The notes beneath the pieces were generated by a model. It searched no databases and was not told where the DNA came from. It saw nothing but the letters and a program-made list of their open reading frames with translations. A stretch of 64,000 nucleotides of DNA from Pedobacter sp. BAL39 (lineage in GTDB: Bacteria; Bacteroidota; Bacteroidia; Sphingobacteriales; Sphingobacteriaceae), in contig NZ_ABCM01000013.1 in NCBI RefSeq assembly GCF_000170795.1, forward strand, positions 62,001 through 126,000. The letters are read 5' to 3'. Below are positions 42,898 to 51,973 of this stretch, piece after piece. Made by a program: the position numbers and the translations under genes. Within the stretch, counting starts at the first letter, position 1. Every line of letters begins with the position of its first letter.

Positions 42898-45800
42898 TTA
42901 AAAAGTAGCATTGACACTAAATGAAGCCGTGCGGGCATATGGATAAGAGATGCCCCGTTCCGTTTGTATTTTCTCCAGACGGAAGATGTCATTTGCATAA
43001 AAGCTGATGCCCAGCGACTGCACCTTTAGTTTTCTGACCCATCCTGCGAAGGATCGCCAGCCGATGTTGAAGGACTCACCTATAAAATGGGTATCTTCTT
43101 CTACAAAACGCGATGACATCGGGCTTCCGGCATACTCACCGATGCCAATAAACTGGGTTACATCACCCGGTTTCTGCCACCGGTTATACAGCGCCCGTTT
43201 GTCCAGGTTATAAATCTGTGTGCCTCCGTCTATGTTTTCGACTTTGTTAAAAAGTGCACTGTTGAATACACTGCCTTTGACGCGGTAGCGTAACATCGCC
43301 GAAAAGGTAAAGTCCTTATAGCTGAGGGAAGTATTGATGACCCCCTCCATTTTCGGGCGGAGGTTACCTACCCTGACAATGTCATTAGGATCGTAGGTAA
43401 AAGTCAGCGAGCCATCTTTTTTCTGAAAGATTTCTCTTCCTGTTGCGGGGTCTACACCTCTCGAGACCACCGCCCAGATGTCGTCAGGGCTATAGCCATC
43501 ATAAAAACGGCTCAGTCCACGACTCTGACGTTGTTCTTCATTCAAGGTCGCCAGCGTGTTGCCCAAGCCTCCGTATTCACTGGTGTAATTGCTACCGGTG
43601 ATGCCCAGGCTCCATATGATGCGTTTTTCCACATTGTAGACCGGTGAAACTTTCAGGTTTAACAACCAGCCTTTGGTGGTCAGGTGTCCTACGTTTAACA
43701 CGTAGTTTGAATTTACACCCGCGGAAGAAGGCAGTGTGCCGGCAGCAGCAACTGAAAGCGGGTCCGTGTTTTTATGGTAATATTCCACATAACCACTGAT
43801 GCGGTTGTTGGCAAAGGCAAAGTCGAGCCCATAGCTATCCTGCAGGGTCTTCTGCCAGTCGAGCGAAGGATTACCAAGACTTGCCATAGAAAGGCCTTGT
43901 CCGAAGTTATTGTTGTTTCCCGCCTGAAACTGATAGGTAGATACCGAGCTAAACTGACCGAGGTTTTCATTTCCGGTATACCCTATATCGCCGCGGATTT
44001 TCAACAGGTTGATCCATCTGACATTTCTAAGAAATTTCTCCCGATGGATGTTCCAGCCAAGCCCCCCGGAAACAAAGGGTTTAAACAAATGGTCAGAGCC
44101 GAAAACACTGGCCCCATCCAGGCGATACACCACATCCAATAGAAACCGTTGGTCAAAGCCGTAGTTGGCACTGGCCAGGAAACCGACACTTCGCGCTTCC
44201 GTGACCGCGGACGCAGGGACGCTAAAAGGCACATAGCCATAAGCAAAAGCAGGGTTCCCATTTGTACCGTAGGGAAATCCTGTTGCAGAGAACCCGGTCA
44301 TATCGGCCGCAGTACGTTGCACATCCCCCCTGACGTTGGCATTGAGCTGATGTTTACCGATCACCTTCGCATAAGTCAGCATGAGGTTGGCACTGTAGGC
44401 GGAGTTGTCCGTCTTGCCGCTGGTGTAAAGGCCTTTCTGATGCAATTCCACATTGTCAAACTGTGAATTGTCCGGCGGCACAAATAATGTCGTAACATTG
44501 TTTCCCTTGGACAGCTGAAGCCCACCTTGCAAGCGAAAGCTGTCGGAGATGGTCAGGATGGCCTGTGTATTGTTAAAAAATGAAAAGATCTTATTCTGGT
44601 TGATGCTCTCCAGAGTCGCATTGTATAGTGGGTTGATGGCCGTCATGTCGTACACCGGATCCAGATATTTGGGGATGGTCCCATCTTCGAGTTCTTTCCT
44701 GAAAAAGGGATTTGCGCGGGCGAAGTTCTCAAAAGAGCCGTAGGGAGATTCCGTCGCCTTGCTGCCGGATACAGAAAGCATGTTGTTGACATTGATGCGC
44801 CCCTTCCGGTAGGAAAGGTTCATGTTACCGCCAAAAGTCTCTCTTCCCGATCCCTTCATTGCTCCACCCTGATTGCCGTAAGAAGCACCCGCATTGAACA
44901 TAAAATCGCTATTACCACCTCCCAGCTGAAGCGAGTGTCTATTGGTGATGCCAATCCGTACCGGTTCATTGAGCCAGTAGGTGTCTACTCCCCGCTGCAC
45001 TTCAGCAAGCCTGCTGTTATATTTCTCTTCGCCGATCCATGGAAACTGAACGCCTCTATAGATTCCTCCCGAAAGCCGTTCATATTCCAGCTTTTCAGCA
45101 GCATTCATCAGGTTGTAACTGCTCAGATCCGGGAGGTCCATCGAGAAGTCACCTGTATAGCTGATCTGCAACTGTCCGGGTACCGGGCGTTTGGTTTCAA
45201 CTACAATGACCCCATTGGAAGCTTTCGCCCCGTATAGTGCTGTTGAGGCCGCATCTTTCAGGATGGTCACTGAGGCCACCCTGTTCATATCAAGGTCGTA
45301 GATCTGCTGAAGTGTACTCTCAAACCCATCCAGGATAAATAGCGGCTGGTTGGGGTCGGCATTGAACTGGTTGTTCAGGTCGGAAGTACTGATGCTCGTC
45401 CTGCCGCGCACCTCAAACTTAGGCATTGTGTTCGGGTTAGACCCCTGCAGGTTATTCTCCACTTTGATGAAGGAAGGGTCCAGGCTCTTCAGGCTTTCCA
45501 GCAGGTTTTTGTTGCCCACAGCCTTCAGCTCCAGCCCTGTGAAAGTGCTTGCTGAGCCCGTGAAGCTGTCCTTTTTGCGGACGATACCCGTACCGGTAAT
45601 GACCACATCATCAATAGTGTTCGTCGCCAGGGACAAATTGAGTTCCAGAAACCTGAGGCCTCTGTTCACCTTGATCTCCATAGGCTCGTATCCGATATAG
45701 GTGATCAGCAGCGTCGAGTTTTCCTCCAGTCCGGAAATTAAAAACTCCCCTCTTTGGCCGGTTACAAACCTTCTCCGGGATCCTTTTATCGTAATAGTGG

Positions 45801-46254
45801 CTCCCGGAAGCACGTTGCCATCCGCACCACGGACTACACCGCCGATATTGATGAGGTCGGGAAAGTCCATTCCAATCCAGGCGAGGATGGAAGTAGGTTT
45901 CTCCTTGATGACTACTGTATTTTTATTGATGGTATACTCCAGGGGCTGGCCTTGGAGCACCTGATCCAGCGCATCCAGAAAGGAGACTCCTGATAATCTG
46001 ACGGTTACAGGTTTAGCGGCTTTCAAAACACCATCAGTATAAATGAAATCATAACCACTCTGGTTGCTGATCTCATTCAGAATTTTATTTAAAGGGCTGT
46101 TTTTTCCAGTCAGGCTAATTTTTTGTGCGTAGGTTGACGCACTCACCTGTATAAATGTTGCGAATAGGATTACGGTAGTTAGTCGCACAATAAGCAATAG
46201 TTTATGAATACACCCGCTGGGTATACCCGGTTTGTTGGTATAAATTTTATACAT
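42898..46254 (-). CDS. SusC/RagA TonB-linked outer-membrane protein with STN domain
   Basis: The ATG at 46254 (MYKIYTNKPGIPSG) gives 1118 residues; an ATG at 46278 is also open. After a long N-terminus with hydrophobic signal (LLLIVRLTTVILFATFIQVS) comes the STN domain (SPLNKILNEISNQSGYDFIY), the carboxypeptidase-type domain (GGVVRGADGNVLPGATITIK), the plug with VDDVVITGTGIVRKK-type opening and KDAASTALYGAKASNGVIVV, and the barrel ending in aromatic FSVNATF. The STN domain talks to the FecR protein encoded upstream, so uptake and transcription are linked. The 147 bp between fecR and susC allow a separate promoter. Confidence 0.93.
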   Translation of the reverse strand: MYKIYTNKPGIPSGCIHKLLLIVRLTTVILFATFIQVSASTYAQKISLTGKNSPLNKILNEISNQSGYDFIYTDGVLKAAKPVTVRLSGVSFLDALDQVLQGQPLEYTINKNTVVIKEKPTSILAWIGMDFPDLINIGGVVRGADGNVLPGATITIKGSRRRFVTGQRGEFLISGLEENSTLLITYIGYEPMEIKVNRGLRFLELNLSLATNTIDDVVITGTGIVRKKDSFTGSASTFTGLELKAVGNKNLLESLKSLDPSFIKVENNLQGSNPNTMPKFEVRGRTSISTSDLNNQFNADPNQPLFILDGFESTLQQIYDLDMNRVASVTILKDAASTALYGAKASNGVIVVETKRPVPGQLQISYTGDFSMDLPDLSSYNLMNAAEKLEYERLSGGIYRGVQFPWIGEEKYNSRLAEVQRGVDTYWLNEPVRIGITNRHSLQLGGGNSDFMFNAGASYGNQGGAMKGSGRETFGGNMNLSYRKGRINVNNMLSVSGSKATESPYGSFENFARANPFFRKELEDGTIPKYLDPVYDMTAINPLYNATLESINQNKIFSFFNNTQAILTISDSFRLQGGLQLSKGNNVTTLFVPPDNSQFDNVELHQKGLYTSGKTDNSAYSANLMLTYAKVIGKHQLNANVRGDVQRTAADMTGFSATGFPYGTNGNPAFAYGYVPFSVPASAVTEARSVGFLASANYGFDQRFLLDVVYRLDGASVFGSDHLFKPFVSGGLGWNIHREKFLRNVRWINLLKIRGDIGYTGNENLGQFSSVSTYQFQAGNNNNFGQGLSMASLGNPSLDWQKTLQDSYGLDFAFANNRISGYVEYYHKNTDPLSVAAAGTLPSSAGVNSNYVLNVGHLTTKGWLLNLKVSPVYNVEKRIIWSLGITGSNYTSEYGGLGNTLATLNEEQRQSRGLSRFYDGYSPDDIWAVVSRGVDPATGREIFQKKDGSLTFTYDPNDIVRVGNLRPKMEGVINTSLSYKDFTFSAMLRYRVKGSVFNSALFNKVENIDGGTQIYNLDKRALYNRWQKPGDVTQFIGIGEYAGSPMSSRFVEEDTHFIGESFNIGWRSFAGWVRKLKVQSLGISFYANDIFRLEKIQTERGISYPYARTASFSVNATF

Positions 46255-46401
46255 TTGTTTGGTTTGGTTGAGCAGCATGTCGATGTTTCGAAGCGGTGAC
46301 AGCTGCCAGTTAACAGTTGATAAATTTATTTATTGATACAGTCAAACCCATACCAGGTCCCGGTGGTTCATCGTGGCCTGGTTGTTTGTTTTCATAAGTA
46401 G

Positions 46402-47565
46402 CTATTTCGTCACCACGATCCTCCTTCCTTCGACTTTAAATTTTACTTTTCCGGTGAGTTCAAGGGACTTCAGAACTTCGGATACATGCTCCGACCGGGA
46501 CATAGACCCGATAAACTTGTCGTCGGGCAGCGCCCCCTCAAAGACCACTTCTACATCATACCACCTGGACACCATGCGCATGATGTATTGGATGTTGTCG
46601 TTCTCAAACATGAACTTGTTGTTTTTCCAGGCTACAGCAAGCCTTACATTGAAGTCCTGAACCCTGATGCTACCGCCGGTCAAAACAGCCTGTTGACCCG
46701 GTGTGAGCAATGCTTCCCGCCCCTTGCTGACCACCTTTACAGATCCTTCCAGCAAGGTGGTCTTGAGCTGAGGCTCGTCATGGTAACTATTGACATTAAA
46801 ATGTGTGCCCAGCACTTCAATTTCCTGATTCCCTGCAGATACAATAAAAGGATGCCGGCGGTCTTTCGCTACCTCAAAGTAACCTTCGCCGGTGAGTTCC
46901 ACGCGACGTTTTTTTGCGGACGAGAAATTGGTAGGGTATTTCAGTGACGAGGCAGCGTTGAGCCATACTCTGGAGTTATCGGGCAGGACCACCATATACT
47001 GACCACCTCTCGGGGTCTCGATGGTATTGAAGCCATTATGTCCGGCAGATTTCGTGGCAGCGGCCTGGTAAACGATCTGTCCGTCTTCAGTTTTGGTGAT
47101 GCGGATGCCGGACTGCTGCGCCAGCTCCCCTTTGGCGGCATCCGTTAAAGAAATGCGACGCCCATCGGTTAAGGTTAGGATGGCCTTATTACCTCCCGGT
47201 GCGACATCATTGGCAAAGGTTACTGATGAAGTACCGCTATCAACACCTTTAAAAAGATAAAGGGCAAGAATGATCAGGGCAATTGCAGCAGCAATTCCCG
47301 CCGAAAGCTTCGGCCATAACCGGATGTTTCTTTTCCTAAGCGGCTGTGGCTGCTCCAGGATGTATCCCAATATGGCGGCAGCATCTTCATCGTTAGCCCT
47401 GTGACTCAACAAATCATCACGATTCCATATCTGATCGGCGAGTGCCTGGATGCCCTCGTCGTTATTGGGGTCTGACAAAGCTGCATCCCATTGCTGTGCT
47501 TCTGCTTCCGTCAGCATGTTGGTCTGAAATTGTTTAAATAAGTAGTTTAAGGTGTCCTTATCCAT
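46402..47565 (-). CDS. FecR-family anti-sigma/transmembrane signal protein
   Basis: A 387-residue protein: cytoplasmic N-terminus (KDTLNYLFKQFQTNMLTEAE), one membrane helix (LSAGIAAAIALIILALYLF), then the periplasmic FecR domain (TPRGGQYMVVLPDNSRVWLN, RVELTGEGYFEVAKDRRHPF, IEVLGTHFNVNSY) and the C-terminal DUF4974-type domain (FENDNIQYIMRMVSRWYDVE). It would hold the ECF factor encoded upstream inactive until SusC signals. Gap to the sigma gene is 103 bp. Confidence 0.92.
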   Translation of the reverse strand: MDKDTLNYLFKQFQTNMLTEAEAQQWDAALSDPNNDEGIQALADQIWNRDDLLSHRANDEDAAAILGYILEQPQPLRKRNIRLWPKLSAGIAAAIALIILALYLFKGVDSGTSSVTFANDVAPGGNKAILTLTDGRRISLTDAAKGELAQQSGIRITKTEDGQIVYQAAATKSAGHNGFNTIETPRGGQYMVVLPDNSRVWLNAASSLKYPTNFSSAKKRRVELTGEGYFEVAKDRRHPFIVSAGNQEIEVLGTHFNVNSYHDEPQLKTTLLEGSVKVVSKGREALLTPGQQAVLTGGSIRVQDFNVRLAVAWKNNKFMFENDNIQYIMRMVSRWYDVEVVFEGALPDDKFIGSMSRSEHVSEVLKSLELTGKVKFKVEGRRIVVTK

Positions 47566-47668
47566 AGTATCCGGTATAAAATCAGTGTAGACATCACACT
47601 AGATCATCATCCCTATATTGGTATGTCGGACAGCCAGAGGTTTCGGGGTAGCCGGAAATTAAAAAAAA

Positions 47669-48265
47669 TTAAATGAGCTTAAAAATCACTACCAGCGCCA
47701 CAATATCGCTGTGTTCGCTGATGTAGCTACGCAACGACCTCATTGCTACTTTCAGATGGGTCTTTACCGTCCCGCTGGAAATGTTGAGTTGTGCTGCCGC
47801 CTCCTCATACTTCAGTCCTTGCTGCTGACACAACCGGTACACCAGCTGTTGCTGCTTCGGAAGCTGGCGAATGCCATCCTCCAGGATCCGGCGCCCTTCA
47901 TTCAGCAGAATACCTTCTTCGGTTTCATTGTGCGTCTCCTGCCAGGAGCCGGCAAGGATCTTCTCTGCCTTTCTGTGCGTATCTCTGTTCCTGAGGATGT
48001 CTATGGCCCTCCGCTGCGCAAAGGTTTTCAGATAACCATGAAGGTTATAAATGCTGTTGAGCTTATCTCCCTGCTGCCAGATGTGCAGCATACTTTCCTG
48101 AACAACATCCAGCGCCAGCTCATCAGAGTTCAGCAAATGCCTGGCAAAACCATAAATCTCGGGATAATGATGGTTATAGATCTCAGTAAATGCATGTTGA
48201 TCCCCTAAGGCCGTTTTTTTCAGCAAAAGTTTTTCATCAATAAGGGGTTTCAGGGCCATGCTCAT
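47669..48265 (-). CDS. ECF sigma factor of the SusC/FecR module
   Basis: A 198-residue ECF sigma factor. The start at 48265 has GGAG 5 bp upstream, a rather good ribosome site for this phylum. Region 2 is FTEIYNHHYPEIYGFARHLL and ELALDVVQESMLHIWQ with LKTFAQRRAIDILRNR; region 4 is LPKQQQLVYRLCQQQGLKYE and AAAQLNISSGTVKTHLKVAM. The C-terminal hydrophobic tail (IVALVVIFKLI) is usual for this group. First gene of the long minus-strand run to 31.3 kb. Confidence 0.92.
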   Translation of the reverse strand: MSMALKPLIDEKLLLKKTALGDQHAFTEIYNHHYPEIYGFARHLLNSDELALDVVQESMLHIWQQGDKLNSIYNLHGYLKTFAQRRAIDILRNRDTHRKAEKILAGSWQETHNETEEGILLNEGRRILEDGIRQLPKQQQLVYRLCQQQGLKYEEAAAQLNISSGTVKTHLKVAMRSLRSYISEHSDIVALVVIFKLI

Positions 48266-48568
48266 CTATTCTCCTCGTAAATTTATACAAATCAGCATCA
48301 TTTCTATCATGTTTGGCAAATCCTTGAAAAAAAAGCAGGAAAAGAGCAGCTATAACGCACGGTTTTTCAGGTGGTCTGCAATTTCATATTCCTTTTTTTC
48401 TGCTGCCCGAATTTGTCCGGCATGCGCAAGAGCACCACCAGTGACACCATAGGGATGAGGAAATTTTCTTGTCATTATGATAAAAAGATGTGTACCTTAT
48501 GAGCTTAAAGAACCACCAACAGCTTAATGATCTGATCATTACAGAAACACAAAACTACTTACACACAA
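48266..48568. other. Intergenic region between divergent sigma and ThuA-fusion genes
   Basis: About 300 bp of promoter DNA for two divergent units. A plus-strand frame inside (48258-48452) has no motif or coding character. I see no palindrome or clear TAnnTTTG box. Confidence 0.4.
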
Positions 48569-51244
48569 ATGAAATTAAAATTTACGTTTTTAGGCATCGC
48601 CCTTATTGCATTAATGGGCTTTATCAACCTTAGGGAGCAGCCACGGTTGCTCATCTTCACCAAAACCTCGGGCTTTCATCATTCGTCCATTCCCGCAGGT
48701 GTTGCCGCCATCATCAAACTGGGAAAAGAAAACAACTTCCTGGTGGATACCACTTCAGATGCATCAAAAATTACAGAATCCAACCTCAAACAATATTCGG
48801 CCCTGGTCTTTCTTAATACTACAGGAGATCTGCTGAATCATTATCAGGAAGCAGATCTGGAACGGTACATGCAGGCAGGAGGTAATTTTGTCGGCGTTCA
48901 TGCCGCAGCAGATGCAGAGTATGATTGGTTATGGTACGGACGTCTGGTAGGTGCTTATTTTGAGAGTCACCCGGATCAGCAGCAGGCAAAACTGCAGCTC
49001 AAAGACAAAAACCATCCTGCGACAACATTTCTGCCGGATACCTGGACCAGAAAAGACGAATGGTATAACTACAAACTCATCAGTCCTGACCTGCACATCC
49101 TCATCAACCTGGATGAGAACAGTTACAAAGGTGGAACAAATGGCAGTAACCATCCCATTTCATGGTACCATCAATTTGAAAACGGCCGTTCCTTCTATAC
49201 CGGACTGGGGCACACGGACGAATCTTACAAAGAACCAGAATTCATCAAACACCTGTTGGGTGGGATCACCTATGCAATTGGCGACAATAAACCTTTGGAT
49301 TATTCCAAAGCCACTACCGTGCGTGTGCCTGATGAAAACCGCTTCATCAAAAAGGTGCTGATCCAGGGCACACTGATGGAACCTACAGAAATGTCTGTAC
49401 TTCCAAACAGGGACATCCTCGTTGCGCAACGCCGCGGTGAGATCCTCCTGTACAAGGACAGCACAAAAATGATGAAACCGGCAGGCAAGCTCAATGTATA
49501 CTGGAAAACAAACGTTGAAGGCGTCAATGCGGAAGAAGGCCTCCTGGGCATTCAGGCTGATCCTGATTTTGCGAAGAACCGCTATATTTATGCTTACTAC
49601 AGTCCTGCTGACACATCAGTAAATCGATTATCCAGGTTTACGATGACCGGCGACCAGATCGACCTGAAATCAGAAAAGATCGTCCTTCAGTTTTATTCAC
49701 AGCGTCAGATCTGCTGCCATACGGGTGGTTCCATCGCCTTTGGCCCTGATCATATGCTCTACCTTTCCACCGGCGACAACTCTACTCCTTTTGATGAAGG
49801 TAAGGGGCAGAAATACGACACCCACTCCTTCGCTCCACTGGATGACCGCCCGGAGTTTCTCAACCACGACGCACGCAGGTCTGCCGGCAATACCAATGAC
49901 CTTCGTGGAAAGATCCTCCGTATAAAAATGGAAGCAGATGGCAGTTACACCATTCCCGAAGGGAACCTTTTTAAACCGGGTACAGAAAAAACCAGGCCCG
50001 AAATTTACGTGATGGGAAACAGAAACCCATACCGCATTTCGGTAGACAAGAAGAACAGCTACCTTTACTGGGGAGAGGTTGGACCAGACGCCAACAATGA
50101 CAGTCTTGCCACCCGGGGGCCACGCGGTTACGATGAGTTCAACCAGGCAAAGACTGCTGGCTTTTATGGCTGGCCTTTGTTCATCGGTCCCAATATCCCT
50201 TACCATGCTTATGATTATGCCACAGGCATTTCCGGACCTGCTTTTGACCCGCTGAAGCCTGTCAATAATTCCAAGAACAACACCGGACTGGTGGAGCTGC
50301 CACCGGCACAACCGGCAATGATTTATTATCCTTATGCAGAGTCTAAAGAATTTCCGCAGGTCGGTGCAGGTGGGCGTACAGCAATGGCCGGCCCAGTCTA
50401 CCACAAAGACCTTTACCCTGCAGCCACGCGCCTGCCGGATTATTACGACCAGAAAGTATTCTTTTACGAATGGGTAAGGGGCTGGATCAAGGTGCTGACT
50501 TTAAACCCTGACGGGTCCCTTCAGAAAATGGAACCCTTCATGGATGGCACCAAGTTCAATGCTCCTATTGACATGGAAATGGGCCCTGATGGAAGAATTT
50601 ACATATTGGAATATGGTTCGGGATGGTTTAGCCAGAATCCGGATGCAGGGCTGGCGCGTCTCGACTACAATACCGGCAACCGTGCTCCGCAAATCAAAAA
50701 CATCATTGCCAATAAAACTTTGGGTAGCCTGCCGCTTACCGTCACCTTTAACGTGTCGGCAACAGATCCTGAAAAAGACAAGTTGACCTATCTCTGGAAC
50801 CTGGGCAATGGCATCAAAAAAACTACCACCCTTCCAAAACTAGTGTATACCTACACCAAAAAGGGTAGTTATAAGGTGAGCGTCCAGGTTCGTGACGACA
50901 AGGCTGCAGCGACAACCAGCAAGACGGTAGTCATATTAGCGGGCCAGGATTCTCCGGAAACAAAAGCGAAGATGGCCGCACAACTGGCCAACAATGCCGG
51001 AAAAGCACTGATGTTGTCCATGGACTGTAAGGTATGCCATAAGATCAATGAGAAATCAGTAGGCCCCTCGTTCACTGCCATTGCGAAGAAATATCCAAAG
51101 AATGCGGCAACGACAGCTCAGCTGAATAAAAAGATCATTAGCGGAGGTCATGGTGCCTGGGGTGATGTGGACATGCCTGCACATCCGACCATCAAAGCTG
51201 CGGAATTGAAACAGATCGTCAACTGGATTTATTCTTTAAAATAA
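48569..51244 (+). CDS. ThuA-GSDH-like-PKD-cytochrome c fusion protein
   Basis: An 891-residue secreted or membrane-anchored protein in four parts. Residues 20-240: ThuA fold (LIFTKTSGFHHSSIPAG, VGVHAAADAEYDWLWYGRLV, FYTGLGHTDESY). Residues 255-690: glucose/sorbosone-dehydrogenase-like beta-propeller (DILVAQRRGEILLYKDST, EEGLLGIQADPDF, SGWFSQNPDAG). Residues 700-790: PKD domain. Residues 800-891: class I cytochrome c with heme motif CKVCH (C820-H824) and a Met ligand in GDVDMPAHP. The electron-transfer tail suggests a periplasmic sugar or polyol oxidation; substrate unknown. Such fusions are known in Bacteroidota. Own promoter and terminator. Confidence 0.88.
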   Translation: MKLKFTFLGIALIALMGFINLREQPRLLIFTKTSGFHHSSIPAGVAAIIKLGKENNFLVDTTSDASKITESNLKQYSALVFLNTTGDLLNHYQEADLERYMQAGGNFVGVHAAADAEYDWLWYGRLVGAYFESHPDQQQAKLQLKDKNHPATTFLPDTWTRKDEWYNYKLISPDLHILINLDENSYKGGTNGSNHPISWYHQFENGRSFYTGLGHTDESYKEPEFIKHLLGGITYAIGDNKPLDYSKATTVRVPDENRFIKKVLIQGTLMEPTEMSVLPNRDILVAQRRGEILLYKDSTKMMKPAGKLNVYWKTNVEGVNAEEGLLGIQADPDFAKNRYIYAYYSPADTSVNRLSRFTMTGDQIDLKSEKIVLQFYSQRQICCHTGGSIAFGPDHMLYLSTGDNSTPFDEGKGQKYDTHSFAPLDDRPEFLNHDARRSAGNTNDLRGKILRIKMEADGSYTIPEGNLFKPGTEKTRPEIYVMGNRNPYRISVDKKNSYLYWGEVGPDANNDSLATRGPRGYDEFNQAKTAGFYGWPLFIGPNIPYHAYDYATGISGPAFDPLKPVNNSKNNTGLVELPPAQPAMIYYPYAESKEFPQVGAGGRTAMAGPVYHKDLYPAATRLPDYYDQKVFFYEWVRGWIKVLTLNPDGSLQKMEPFMDGTKFNAPIDMEMGPDGRIYILEYGSGWFSQNPDAGLARLDYNTGNRAPQIKNIIANKTLGSLPLTVTFNVSATDPEKDKLTYLWNLGNGIKKTTTLPKLVYTYTKKGSYKVSVQVRDDKAAATTSKTVVILAGQDSPETKAKMAAQLANNAGKALMLSMDCKVCHKINEKSVGPSFTAIAKKYPKNAATTAQLNKKIISGGHGAWGDVDMPAHPTIKAAELKQIVNWIYSLK

Positions 51245-51263
51245 TCAAAACACCTCATTTCAG

Positions 51264-51308
51264 GGAATTACATCCGGTTCAGCATCATTCCGGATGTAAT
51301 TCCTTTTT
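51264..51308 (+). terminator. Rho-independent terminator after the ThuA fusion gene
   Basis: GGAATTACATCCGG (51264-51277) pairs perfectly over 14 bp with CCGGATGTAATTCC (51290-51303), followed by five T. Confidence 0.92.
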
Positions 51309-51435
51309 CATTTTCCCTTAAATTTCCACCAGAAGGTTCATCAGATTGCCATATCACTTATTTCTATAAACCATCTGACTTATGGTTTGTTATCTGCATA
51401 AATCAACTATGACGCCCATTGGGCAAGGAACCAAC

Positions 51436-51855
51436 ATGGAAAATAACCTGAATAGATTTATCACCGCACAGGAAAAGGATTTCCTGATCGCGCTCACTGA
51501 AATTGAATATGGCAAGAAACAAAGTCACTGGATGTGGTACATCTTCCCACAGATCCAGGGATTGGGCAGTACAGAAACTTCAAAACACTACGCCATAGCC
51601 AACCTTGAGGAAGCCAGGCAATACCTGAAGCATGATCTTCTCGGTCCAAGGCTGATCCAGATCAGCAAGGCATTGCTGAAACTGGAGGAATCTGATGCTA
51701 CGAAAATCCTCGGCAGCCCTGATGACCTTAAACTGAAATCATCGATGACACTCTTTGCAGCAGTAGAGAATGCAGACCCTGTATTTGAAGCGGTACTGAA
51801 GAAGTTCTTTAATGGTGAAAAGGATTCTAAAACACTCGGATTACTTCAATCTTAA
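51436..51855 (+). CDS. DUF1810 protein
   Basis: The ATG at 51436 (MENNLNRFITAQEKDFLIAL) gives 139 residues, the family length; an in-frame ATG at 51382 would add 18 residues of no family likeness. Motifs: EIEYGKKQSHWMWYIFPQIQ, STETSKHYAIANLEEARQYL, DDLKLKSSMTLFAAV. DUF1810 (YbiA-related in name only) has no known activity. Cytoplasmic. Followed by the palindrome at 51887. Confidence 0.88.
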   Translation: MENNLNRFITAQEKDFLIALTEIEYGKKQSHWMWYIFPQIQGLGSTETSKHYAIANLEEARQYLKHDLLGPRLIQISKALLKLEESDATKILGSPDDLKLKSSMTLFAAVENADPVFEAVLKKFFNGEKDSKTLGLLQS

Positions 51856-51886
51856 GGATCTGCACCAGCAAAAAACCGAATTGTTC

Positions 51887-51946
51887 TGATAAAACACTTT
51901 ATTATGCAACTACATTGCATTTAAAGTGTTTTATCATTTATATTTG
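51887..51946 (+). promoter_or_regulatory. Zur-like palindrome, long inverted repeat and promoter before COG0523 gene
   Basis: ATGCAACTACATTGCAT (51904-51920) is a palindrome of the type WTGCAAC-N3-RTTGCAW. It sits in a larger inverted repeat whose outer arms are TGATAAAACACTTT (51887-51900) and AAAGTGTTTTATCA (51923-51936). TATATTTG (51939-51946) is a perfect TAnnTTTG box, 28 bp before the ATG. A protein on the palindrome would cover the -33 region. The outer arms may also act as a terminator for the DUF1810 gene. Confidence 0.65.
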
Positions 51947-51973
51947 CCTGTACAGATCAATTGTAGTTGAGAG

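Noticed and set aside
46255-46401. Attenuator between fecR and susC (CCAGG/CCTGG hairpin)
   Set aside because: Stem is only 5-6 bp with a long loop and no T-run in the reading direction.
48258-48452. Plus-strand 64-codon frame opposite the sigma gene start
   Set aside because: Random-looking composition and location in a divergent promoter region.
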